Assembly: GCF_964275005.1 (NCBI RefSeq)
Contig: NC_092692.1
Location: 14,143,584 to 14,207,583 of the forward strand
Source of the DNA: Diadema setosum
Lineage: Eukaryota; Echinodermata; Echinoidea; Diadematoida; Diadematidae
DNA: 64,000 nucleotides
Reading direction: 5' to 3'
Shown here: positions 13,301 to 25,100 of the stretch, one piece after another
Numbering within the stretch: position 1 is the first letter of the stretch
Layout: the number at the start of each line of letters is the position of its first letter
Translations under genes and position numbers: made by a program
The notes under the pieces: model-generated
Seen by the model: the letters and a program-made list of their open reading frames with translations, nothing else
Databases searched by the model: none
What the model was told of the DNA's origin: nothing

Positions 13301-16300
13301 CTTTCAAATGCAGGAATCTACACATCTTCCATATCCTGCCGTATCCATAATAGACTACCACTTGTGAATGATATGTTCTATTCCGAGGGCTGCTGGAATG
13401 CGCAGTACGAGAACAAACAAAAGACCAGCTTCAAGACATACTAAAATTCCTGGATGCTTTTGGCCCAAATGGCAAACTCCCCCCCCCCCAAAAAAAAAAC
13501 AACAACAACAAAACAACAACAACAACAAACAAACAAAAAACAAACAAAAACAAAAAATTAGCCATTCATTCCAATGTGCAACATGCTCCAATTAACCCTA
13601 TTTGTGCAGGGGACTGTCTTAAGTTTTAGATGGGTAAGAGTCACTAACATTTAGCAAAAATGTGAAAAATGTGATGGTACATTGATGATTACCACTGCAT
13701 AAAGATGTGATAACAGATGGGGGTGTGGTAATCTGTTTGACACATTTTGACAAGTATTCTGGGAATTTCAAGCATTTGTGCTCTTTAATACAGTAACCCA
13801 CTTCTTTCAAGTCCAAGTCTGGAAACTTAAGATTTATAGCATTCTATGTCTGCCATTACCATAGGCAGTTGTGGCCTGTTTGAGCCAATAAAATCTTTAA
13901 ATCTGACAGTTTGGTGGCGCGAGAAAGATACGCGTATGTGGTAGCCTTGCAAAAAAAAAAAAAAATGTAACAATCCATTCTGAATTTTTGACCCAAACAG
14001 GCCACCAAAAGATGACCACTTTTTTATTTTGGTAGCTGGGCATCAATTTTTAGTTTTATGTTTAGCCCTGCCACTAATGTCAAGCCCTGCCATAGTCCAT
14101 CTGCTTGTATTCCATTTTGTGTGTGAGACTTTCGGGGCAATTTCCATGTCAACTAGATGTACGGATTCCAGAAAAGTTGAAATTCAGTCTAAGTGATTCG
14201 ATGGAGGAAAAACTAGAAATGTCGCTTTGGCGACTGGTATGCCTCCGCCATAATGCATGATTTTCCCAATAGGTCTTGATAGTACATGTGGACAATGTGT
14301 GATTACATTTTCACAAAATTGGCAAAATATTGAAATGACAAGTTTGTCACAAATGTGTTGAATGTTCACCTTCCTTGACCTAGGTTTAATTGGATGAATA
14401 GGAGAGCATGTATCTAGGGATTTAAGGACTTTAACTCGACTTTGACCCATTCATACATTTAGGAATTGAGTAATTTTCAAGGTACAGGTGTGGAGAAAAA
14501 GTGCAATTTCTGAATTGAATAGTAAATTGTTACCATTTTCATCTGGCCCTTGACCCTAAAATTCATAAGATAATCACTTTCAGGTAGAACATGCATAATA
14601 TGTACTAAGTTTCAAGACAACTCGAGCCACTTCCGAGATATGGAGGAAAAAGTTATTCAGCACTTTCACTTGATCTTTGACCTTTTGACCTTTGAGGCAA
14701 AAAAAGAAGAAAAAAAAAAAACTTTCCAGAGAATTTCTATTAGGTTACACATGTATGCATACACCAAGTGTAAAAAAAAAATAACCCCGCTGGCATTGCA
14801 TGATAGGAGGGAAATAGTAAAATTTGGAAGTGTTGCACTTGACCTTTGACCCCTGACCTTTGACCCCATGAACCCTACATTCTCTAGATAATCACTTCCA
14901 GTCAGTATATGTATATACTATGTTCCATGAAGATACCTTGAACAATTTTCCAAGGTATGGAGAAAAAAAAAGTTTTAATATTTTTACTTGACCTTTTGAC
15001 CTTTGACCTTTGACCTCATGACCCAACTTTCACCAGAGAATCTTAATTGGGTAATACATGTATACACTAAGTTTCAAGAAAATATCTTCAGGCATTCAAT
15101 AGATATGGTGGAAATAGTGAAATTTTATGTATTTGACCCTGACCTTTTGACCTTTGACCTTTGACCTCATGACCCAAACTTTCACCAGAGAATCTTAATT
15201 GGGTAATACATGTATACACTAAGTTTCAAGAAAATATCTTCAGGCATTCAATAGATATGGTGGAAATAGTGAAATTTTATGTATTTGACCTTGACCTTTT
15301 GACCTTTGACCTTGAGCATGTGCACCCAAAAGTTGATAGGCACAACTTCACCCCCTAATACACATACATGCCAAGTTTCATTAGGATACCTCAACGGGTT
15401 TTGATAGTTACCTTGTCCACAAAATTCATTACGGACGGACGGAAGGACGGACGGACGGAAGGACGGACGGACGGACGGACGGACGGACGGACGGACGGAC
15501 AACCCGAAAACATAATGCCTCCGGCACCACTTCGTGGCGGAGGCATAAAAAAAAACTGTCGTGCAGAATTTGTAATTCATGGAAACCGTAACAGCTATCC
15601 AATGTCTACTAAATTAAGCTTGCCCAACCTAGCAATAACTAACCTACAACTGCGTTCAGAGTATTACTCCCTGCAAGGAAATACGAAGTCACAGGATCGA
15701 GGTATGTCAAACCTGTACAACTCATTTACATTGCCATGAGGCAAGAAACATCCAACAAGAATGTTGGTCCATCAACAAATCTTGCCAAAGAATGCAGGAG
15801 CATGCTACTAGAATAGTATACTTTATTAAGATTAAAGGTACTATTTACCATTGACAGAAGTGATTTTAAAAACTGTTTGAATTATCACATTTGATGCATT
15901 TGTCTGGGTCAGTTGAATATCCTACCATATAAAAAAATTGCAATAAAGCCTAAAATATAAGGAGATATCACTATTTTTCTCAATAAACCATAACTGTAGA
16001 CAGTTTATTTAAAAAAAAAATGTTATTCTAACTATTGTTCACATTTTGTATATTTAACAATACTTAACATTGATTATACTGATTAAAATTTTTACATTGG
16101 TCGTGATCTGCAACTCACATTTTAGAACTTAGGGACGGACTAAAGCTGGGTTTTTGTCTCATCTGCAAATGGTACATAATGCCTTTAATGTGTTCCACGG
16201 AAACTGGAGCAGCTTACCTTCAAGAGTTTCTCCGGTTGCAGTGCATCACTCTCTTGAAGCTCGTCTTTGGGTGAGGTCGGATCACCAGCACCTAGCATCA

Positions 16301-19300
16301 TGAACAGAGAGAGGGAGACAGCAAGAATGAGTGTGAGTGAGAGGATCAAAGAGTCTTCTACTACCCTGATGCTCCCCCAGTCACTTTCACCACCCCCGAA
16401 TACACACCAATCGGATCTCGGAGCCACCTTAAGGAGCAAAGTCTCCCTCGGTCCGTGACTGGCCGCCGACTATTTGTCCGTCACGCCGGCGTGACGCAAA
16501 GCCTTACCTACTGACTCTCACTTAAGCATGACTGCAAACAAGTCTTCTAGGAGCTTCTCCCTTTTCGCTCGTCTCCCAGACACTTGTGGATCTTTTATAG
16601 TGAATCAATGTTTGGAGATTGTTGAAATGTGTGACATGTACAAGCACATTGCATGTGTGTTTATAGTGTCCATAGCCAAAGCCTACAGATGTACACCAAG
16701 ATCTACATTTCCAGAAAACACTAAAGAAAAAACAACAGCGACTTTGCAGGGAATGTGTATATAATTGAATGTGTGTGTGGCCAAACCCTAATGCTTGTTA
16801 AGGTCACTTTAAAGTGTATGTACTAGATCTGATTGTCAACTGTCAACATTGTACAGACTGACCCCTCTGTTTAGTGATTTAAAAAAAAAAAGTTACCTGG
16901 CACTCAAGTTACAAATACAGTACATACATTGTACACAATTCTACAAAGTTGATGAAATTTAGTCCACCAGATTAAAAAAAAAAAAAAAAAAAGCTCCTGT
17001 ACAGTACATGCAAACATTGCATTCTGGTAAGGCTGCAACCATAGCTATGACTCCTTTTCTTCTTCTTTTTTTTTTCTTTGTTCAGACATGGCTTTAAAAT
17101 GACGCAGGTTCCGCGGTGTTGGCAAGTGAATTGTTTACGGTAAGCTTTGAGCTGTCCTCAAATAATCAGCACATAAAGTGTACCGTTTTGACAGATGGTC
17201 TGTCCAAACACTAGGCCCATTCAGGCACAAGTTATGAGGTTCTGCATTGCCATGCAAAATTCAATTTTATAATGTAGCCGCTGTTATCAAAATGCATGAC
17301 CCCCCTCAAAAAAAAAAAAAAAATACTCATTTTATTCAGCTGCAAGCAAACACTTTGAGGAAGTCCAACCAAAAATAAATAAACTTCAAAAGAAAGAGAA
17401 AAATCTTCCCTGCACAACAATACAAAAATGACAAAAAATCCAATAAGAAACAAGGAAGATATGACATTTTGAAATTTCACATTTTTCTGAAAACATTTCT
17501 TGACCAGTCCATATGCAAATGTGCGAGTTCATGATGTCATAGGATACCCTAACAATTTTTCAAGTATGCTGAAATTCGGACAATTTTTTATTTTTTAGCT
17601 AATACAAGTATAAGCATGTTCCCATACCAAGACATGTCAGCATTAACATCTGTTCTTTTTTATTATTATTTTAGGTGGTTTTAAGTCAAGTTTTATGTTT
17701 ATACAGCTGAAAAATGGCATTTTTGTCACTTCTGTATCATATGAAATGAATAAGAAATTGTGAGAGCATGACATCGTCAACTTGCTGATTTGAATGTTTT
17801 TATTTGACTGGTCAAGATGTGTTTTCAAAAAAAAAATGTGAAATTTCAAAATGCCATATCTTCCTTATTTCTTATCAGACTTTTGTCATTTGTGCATTGT
17901 TCTGCAGGGAATTTTTTTTTTCTCTTTCTTATGAATTTGATAAAATTTTGGAGTGGATTTCTTCTTTAAATCTTCACGCTGCGCATGCTGTTTACCTAAA
18001 AACAGACAGAGGGCATGATCCTGGGTACTCCAAACTCAGATCAACCATTCTGTAGGCCTGTATGATCAGTGCTAGGACCTAGTGCAGCAGGCTGCATCAT
18101 GGGGGAAAAAAAACCTGAGCTGTTTTTGTTTTTGTTTGGGGATTTTTGTGTGCCACTAATGTACACTGCAGAAGGCAAATTTTGCAAGAGTTAAAAAAAA
18201 AAAAAAAAAATCAAGATGATGTGATGACTGCATCACAGAGAAATATTTTTTTGCACCACATTGCAAAAATCTTTTTTTGAAAACTGTTCAAATTTTATGA
18301 TTAAGCGATTAATAATCCTCATCATCTCAAAGGCATATCTTGAAATCATAAACATTCCAAGTTTCTTTTGACATTTCATGTCTGTAACACTTCTAGATTT
18401 AACACAATGTAGTGCATTCTGAATACAATTATTTTCCAGTTCATTTCTGACTGCAGACTTGAACCAAAATACAAAGGGCAACTTCTACAAGTGCAAATAT
18501 TTGCAAATTTTCAACTATTTCCTTCATATATATTGCTAGCTTGGTACAGTACAATAGATTAATAGATATAACTGTAGTTCACCATGTGGCAAAAAAGAAA
18601 GAAAGAAAGAAAGGAAACAAAATAAAATGTTTGTTTCAGGACAACTTAGGCCAAATCTGTTTCCTTGTTTCTAAGGACAACGTGAGGGCTTCATATACAC
18701 AAATCTTCGAGTTGTGAGCTCTGCACTTGTCTAAGAAGGGTTTCGGTCTACACAGCTGTCTTGTTTGTAAGCATGTTTCTTCAACAACTTTACGGATGTT
18801 TGTGGTTTTGCTCTGCTATACATGTACATGTAGTTACATGGTACTGAACGCAATTTTTACTGCTTTTACTGCTTAGCTCGGGCCAGGAGCTGGCCAAAAA
18901 TGCATTCGAGTTACTGAAAGGGGGTATAAGCGTGCAGATATTTCAAGGGAGCAATTATTGCAAGAACAAATGTCATGGAACTTATATTGCCAAAGTAAGA
19001 TTTACAAGCATTTTTTTTTTCCTTTTATGATCTCCGCTTTTATGCGGGTAACGTGATGACCCACATGCAAACCAACAAAATAATGGCACTATTAGAGACA
19101 TGGTATGGTTATCAACACTGTCAGTGAAAGTGAACCACTTCCAGAGATGAACATGGGTCATGTCACACACAATGACAGGCCCGGCATGGCCTTTATCAAA
19201 ACTTTGATCCTGCGACAATTTTGATTTGACTGAAGGGTTTGAGGTGCTGGTAATGTTACATCTTGGACACATTCTACAAACTGTAGCAGCGGACTTGGCA

Positions 19301-22107
19301 TTCTTTTAGAAATTTTGACTCATTTTCATTTTTAATTTGATTGAAAAGGAAATACACACACGTTTTGACTTTCTGCCATTTAAAGACTCTATCTCTTTAA
19401 AAAAAAAAAATAATTTTTTTAAAGAAAAATAATTACAGTTGCTTTGCAAAGTGACTGGGACACTAAGACAGTGTACAAATGATGCACAGGTCTACATTGA
19501 TCAGTAGGAATTGTGTGCATATTAAAGGTAAAATGCTTTACCCCTGGACAACTTACTTTCATTGTAAGCTGGCATTCTACACTAAATTTGAGTTGTCCTT
19601 AACAGCTAATCACTAGGCTCCAAAATCTGACAGCATCTTGAGGCATGAATGAAGTATAGACACTTCAACCAGGGAGGTGACGTCTCACCTCCCTGTTTCA
19701 ACAGACCTCCCGTATTGTATTCTTCAGGAAAGTATGACGTCATGGAACTATTTAAACACTGGAGCACACAGGTGCGCAGAGTTTGCCACAACTGACCTTT
19801 CAAGGGTTCAAGATACTAGTTATACAATGGTGTACTGTGCAGAGGGCATTTCACACTAGTACACCAAGTGCAAAAATTAATATGAAATATGAAGAATGAA
19901 AATATGGCTCTTAATAACAGTGTACATCTGACATTTGCCGGAGTCAACATGTTGTAGTTTCTATTTGTTTTTTTGTTTTTCTTTTGCTCTTTTTTTTTTG
20001 CACAAATATTGAACTGCACTTAATGCATACATGTACATTGTACAATGTAAACGTGTGTGTGTACTGAATGTGTGTCTGTCTGTCTGTCTGTCAGTTTTTT
20101 TATGACTGTATTCATATTGTGTAGGTCAGACAGAGCTTTACAACAGGTTTTTTAAATTCCCGTTTGCTTGATGAACCTAGAAATTGGGCACTGCAAAATA
20201 ACAAAGAAACAGACAATGTGTCTGCAAGACAATGTGTCTGCAACACAAACATGAAGGATTTCACAGTACATGTAGGTCTATACCAATGATATTTACTGTA
20301 CGTTCAAACAGTTATTCACCAAGCAAAGGATATTCTAGAAATCTCCATTATTTTTTAACCTACCAAGTCATTCCACAGAAGGTGTTGCAATAGACTCCCC
20401 CACCTCATTCAATTCTTCTTCATTTTTGTTAATAGGCACTATTGCACAGAGAAGTATCAGTCAAGCCATTGCAAGATGAATTTGCAATCAACTGAATAGA
20501 TCCTTGTCATTTGATTGGTTGTTTGATATTGATCATTTGTCCCATTTTACTATTATGTCATCATTCGTGCAATTGTGGCTCCATTTACCATGTAATCTTG
20601 GATCTGTGCAATTTGCTCCAGTTGCACGCACGCCACGAGCCTGGCACCCTATGTATTAAGTAAAAGCTTGCATAATTTGCAGTGTGCAATGCGATCACGC
20701 ATACTGACAGACAAAGCGCTAGTGTAAATAGCACTCAGCACTCTCTCGATTTCAAATCTCACACATTCTCTCTCGTTTCTAAATTCATAGAACATCAAAT
20801 GACAAGGATCTATTTTTAGGTGTAAAATAATGAATGTTTTTTATTCATGCAATGGAAAGAATATTTCATTCGGTGATGGATGAAATTATTGATCCATTTC
20901 ACTCAGCTGCGCCTCCTTGAATGGATCATTTCATCTTTCACCTCAGGAAATATTGTCCATTGCACTCATCATTATTCATTATTCACATTCACATTCACAT
21001 TCATTATTTACACATTGTCACTGCTTGTTAATGTTGTCAAGCATTGCTAATTAGCTATTTATGCAGTGCATGCAATCTATACATCATCACAGTAAAGACC
21101 CATTCACTTTTACTGTTGATGCCATCAGTTGTAATGATGTACACTTGTACAGCTGTGTATGTACATAATGTGTACATAAGATCACTTTCACAATTATAGC
21201 CATTATTCAGATTACTTAAATATTATGACATTTTTCCCCTCAAATTACCCCATCCGAAACAAAAACAAGAAAAAAATCATTAGTATTCTACAGCTTGTAC
21301 AATCCTTCTACTCAGAACAACAAATATCTGGAGACAGTTCTACCTGTTTAATCATAGTGCATTTTCCTTGTGGCAGAGGTACAAATACACTGTATACTCA
21401 GGCTGCTATGCATGTAAGTATTTGGGTGTGGATGCAATAACAGGCACTGTTTATGAAACAGATATTGATGTATACAGCAGAAGAACCTGTACTTTAACCC
21501 ACTGAGGATGGACTGATTTTGCTACAACACCCGTTTCCCATAGACACCTGCCGAGTATACTCGGGACTCATCCTCAACGGGTTAAAGTGAAATTCCAGAC
21601 AATTTACACTTTCACATTGATGTAAGCTACAAATCAACAGTGCCACCTGCCATGTACTGTAAGACCTATAGATTTGTGGAAGTTATTGTCGTCCTTGACT
21701 GGAGAATAATGTAGCAGTGTATGTAATTCCATTAAAAACCACTTGCTTAAAGGTAGTGTTTATCATTGGGAGCAGTGATTTAAAAATTGTTTGAGTTATC
21801 ACATTTGATGCACATGTGTAGGTCCGTAATATGACAAAACATCCTACCATATGAAAAATTTTGCAATGAAGCCTATGGGAGATATCAATACTTTTATCAA
21901 TAAACTATAAACTGTAGATGGTTTATTCTGGAAACAATTTTATTTCAACTATTGTTCAAATTTTACTATAGCTATTGTTCAAATACAAGTGTGAAAATCA
22001 TCCGGAAGTCTCCTCTATTAAAAGCCTTTGAGATCATGCTCAAATGGTGTTATGCAGCTGTGAAGACAAAGTTAGCATTGTCATTTTGATGAATTACATC
22101 GTGGCAG

Positions 22108-22144
<37 letters not shown>

Positions 22145-25100
22145 TTGTTCTTATTTTATGACCATATGCCATATGAACCCTTTTAACATACCAACATACA
22201 TGTACGTACTTTTTCCATCTTGTAATACAGTACATGATTGCCTACAATGTACATTCATAAAGCAAAGAGGCCATTCAGTCCAAATGAAAGCAATAAATAC
22301 AACATGTACTGTTTGTTTGTTTTCTACAGTTTTTTTTTCCCCAAAGTGGCAGCAGAGGTCACAATGAAAAGTTCATACGTTTATAGAACATGGCTTGGTG
22401 CTGTCCGATTATAAGAATTGCCTGTAACTTGGAAGACATGCTGATGTTGTATGGCAAAGAACATGTTGACTGTACCAGTGTACATGTATAGAAAATTAAT
22501 CTTGAAGGCATCAATATGTACAAGTATTTAATCAATTCAAAATACCAGCATAGTTTATCAATTATACCCTTTTGCTGAACAATGTAAATAGTGCCACCCC
22601 TTCTAAACACTGGTTTCTAATGGTCATACACTGTCCGAACAGGGAAGACTTACAGCATGTTGGCCACAACACCACATCCACTGAATACAACTGTATGAGC
22701 AACTTCAACTCATCCGACCAGTTGGATCCACTTTGAATTGACCCACATACCAGCACTTGAAGGCATTAAAATGGAGATATGTGTATTTTTGTAAGATAAA
22801 GATAGATTATACAAAATATTATATGTGATTGAAGGTAACTATGAAAACAAAAACACAAAGCGCAATGATTAAAAAAAAAAATTATGCAACTAGACTTAAT
22901 GTGAGCAAAACAAAATCAGACAGCATTTACTGGAAAGACATTTTTTTTTTTTTTTTGGAGGAGGGGTGGAGAAATGAAAGGAAAGTCTGCATAAGAGTGA
23001 ATAGCATTTCTGTATAGGACGGATGATAATAACAACAGCAGCAGTGAAACTCACCATCTTCTTCGTCTGGAGGAGGTCTTGGTGTAACCTCCACCTGTCC
23101 AGCGTCCGTGCCAGATTTCTGCTGTCCTTCCTCATTCGGTGTGGGCGTCGAGTTATGATCATCCCTGACAGTACTGCTCTCCTCCGAACCGGACCGCGGT
23201 CGCTCGTCGGTGCTCGAGGACGGCGTGGTCTTGTCATCCTGGTCCTCGGACTCGACGTCGGCTGAGTAGGAAGGTGAGGCCCGCTGCATGAGAGCAATGG
23301 AGGCCTGCTCCACCAAGTTACCCACGTCTTGCGCCTGCGCTGCCGAGTGTATGGAATCGGGCATGTCGTTGAATCGCCCCTCCGAAATGATGCTGAAGTC
23401 GCTGTCGGTCGGGCTGCGCTTCCCGTTGGAGGAGGACGAGTAATGCTTGGGAGACTCATTTTCGGGGGATTCACGCGTATCGTACAGATAGACAGACGAC
23501 TGCTCACTGGCTGTGTGTTCATTAATCACAACAAAGTCACTGTCGCTTTTGACCGAGGTCTGTTCGTCGGTGTTCTCAGATTCTGATTTGACTTCTACGT
23601 CACTGCTTTTTCTACACAAAGGAAGACCTGCATCCGCTGCCTCCAATTTCTCGTCAGCCTCCACAGTCCCAGTACTCGTGGAGTTACTACTTTCCATACT
23701 TTGACTGTGAACTTCATTGCCACAGCTTTCCCCTTCCTCTCCAAACTCTTTCACATCGCCAGACTTCACCAGCAGAAAACTGTCGGTTGACCGCACTATA
23801 TCTGCATCTATTGCACTTGCCTCCACTTTTGATGTCGGTTCTTCAGATTTCTGTGCTTCCACTCTGTCAAGAGACAATCCCGTGGCTTCATCACTACTCT
23901 TGGGACAGGCTCCCTGCCTTGGCAAAACACTCTGTGACTGAGATGAACCCACATCGACATGGAGGGGAGTTAAAATGGTTTCACTCTTGGATTCCTTAGC
24001 TTCAGATTTTTTCTGTCCAGGGTGAGGCTTCTTGGCAAACCTAACAGCCCGTCTTTCTTTCCCTCTTTCATCTGAGTCATCACTGTCATCTTGTACAGGT
24101 TTGCTCTTCGTCTTCGAGGTCTTTCCAGTTGCTGGTTGCTTTCCCGCCTTTTCCGTCGCAGCCTCTCTGGTTGCTTCATCGACTTTCTCTGGTGCCGGCG
24201 TTTGCTTGGCTGGAGTCCTTTTGGGCTTGGCAGTCCTTACAGGATCACTACCCTGGGCAAGAAATTCACTGAAGAAGCTGTCCCCATCATCCAAGGAAAC
24301 ATGGCTGCTGGATCTTAGATTTCCTGTGAGATACAAGCAGAAATCAAATAGAAGAGTCCCAGTGGCATCATTCTATCAGTGTTTTCAGTTTGATCTGTGA
24401 CTATTTAACACACATTATGTCAAAAGTAGACAAGCACTTTCTATGTACACCTGTACAATGTGTATATCTCTTTCAAGAAAACATTGAATCAAGTTATTAT
24501 AAATTCAACTGGAGAGAGAATGCTGAAAATTCTCTAATCCAACATAGAAACCATCATTTATAAACTGAGTAACATTCAACTGATCAAATAACATTTTACT
24601 ATTGGTATTTAGCTGACAAAACTGTGAATGGGTAAATTATGTAACATAAAAGTACAACAGCACAGGCTCTCTGTGAAATATGATAAATTGGCAAAGAAAC
24701 AACAGAGCGGTAATTAGTATTGATGGCAAACACAAAACAGGTTGTCATTTGATTGCAGAATGTACAATGTTAATTATGTAGCATTGTCATAAGACTAATT
24801 GATTCATTGTCATCAAGTTGCTTAATATTGGCATAGATATGCAATGACTGGCTACTTAGGTGATTCGCTGTGGACATGATAAAATTTGGTTGTAGGCTGC
24901 ACACTGTACCCCAAGTTCACTGCTTTACTTTATTTCTGTGAAAAATAGTGCTGTGTTATCGCTGGAGAATACTGATGTCGTGATGAATGCACTATTTGCA
25001 GCAGGGGTAGTTTCATTCATTCATAAAACAGCTAAAGAGCGTCAAGTGTGCTTAGTTTTGATTGGGGAGGGTACTCTTACACTCTTTGTAGCTCTCAAGA

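Noticed and set aside
15248-15580. Frame with SVRPSVRPSV repeats
   Set aside because: Translation of the (GGAC)n microsatellite in the dispersed repeat at 14240-15545.
22927-23054. Extension of TMF1 exon 2 past position 23055
   Set aside because: The frame stays open by chance, but a good donor GTGAGT occurs at the exon end and the human protein continues only with exon 16291-16218.
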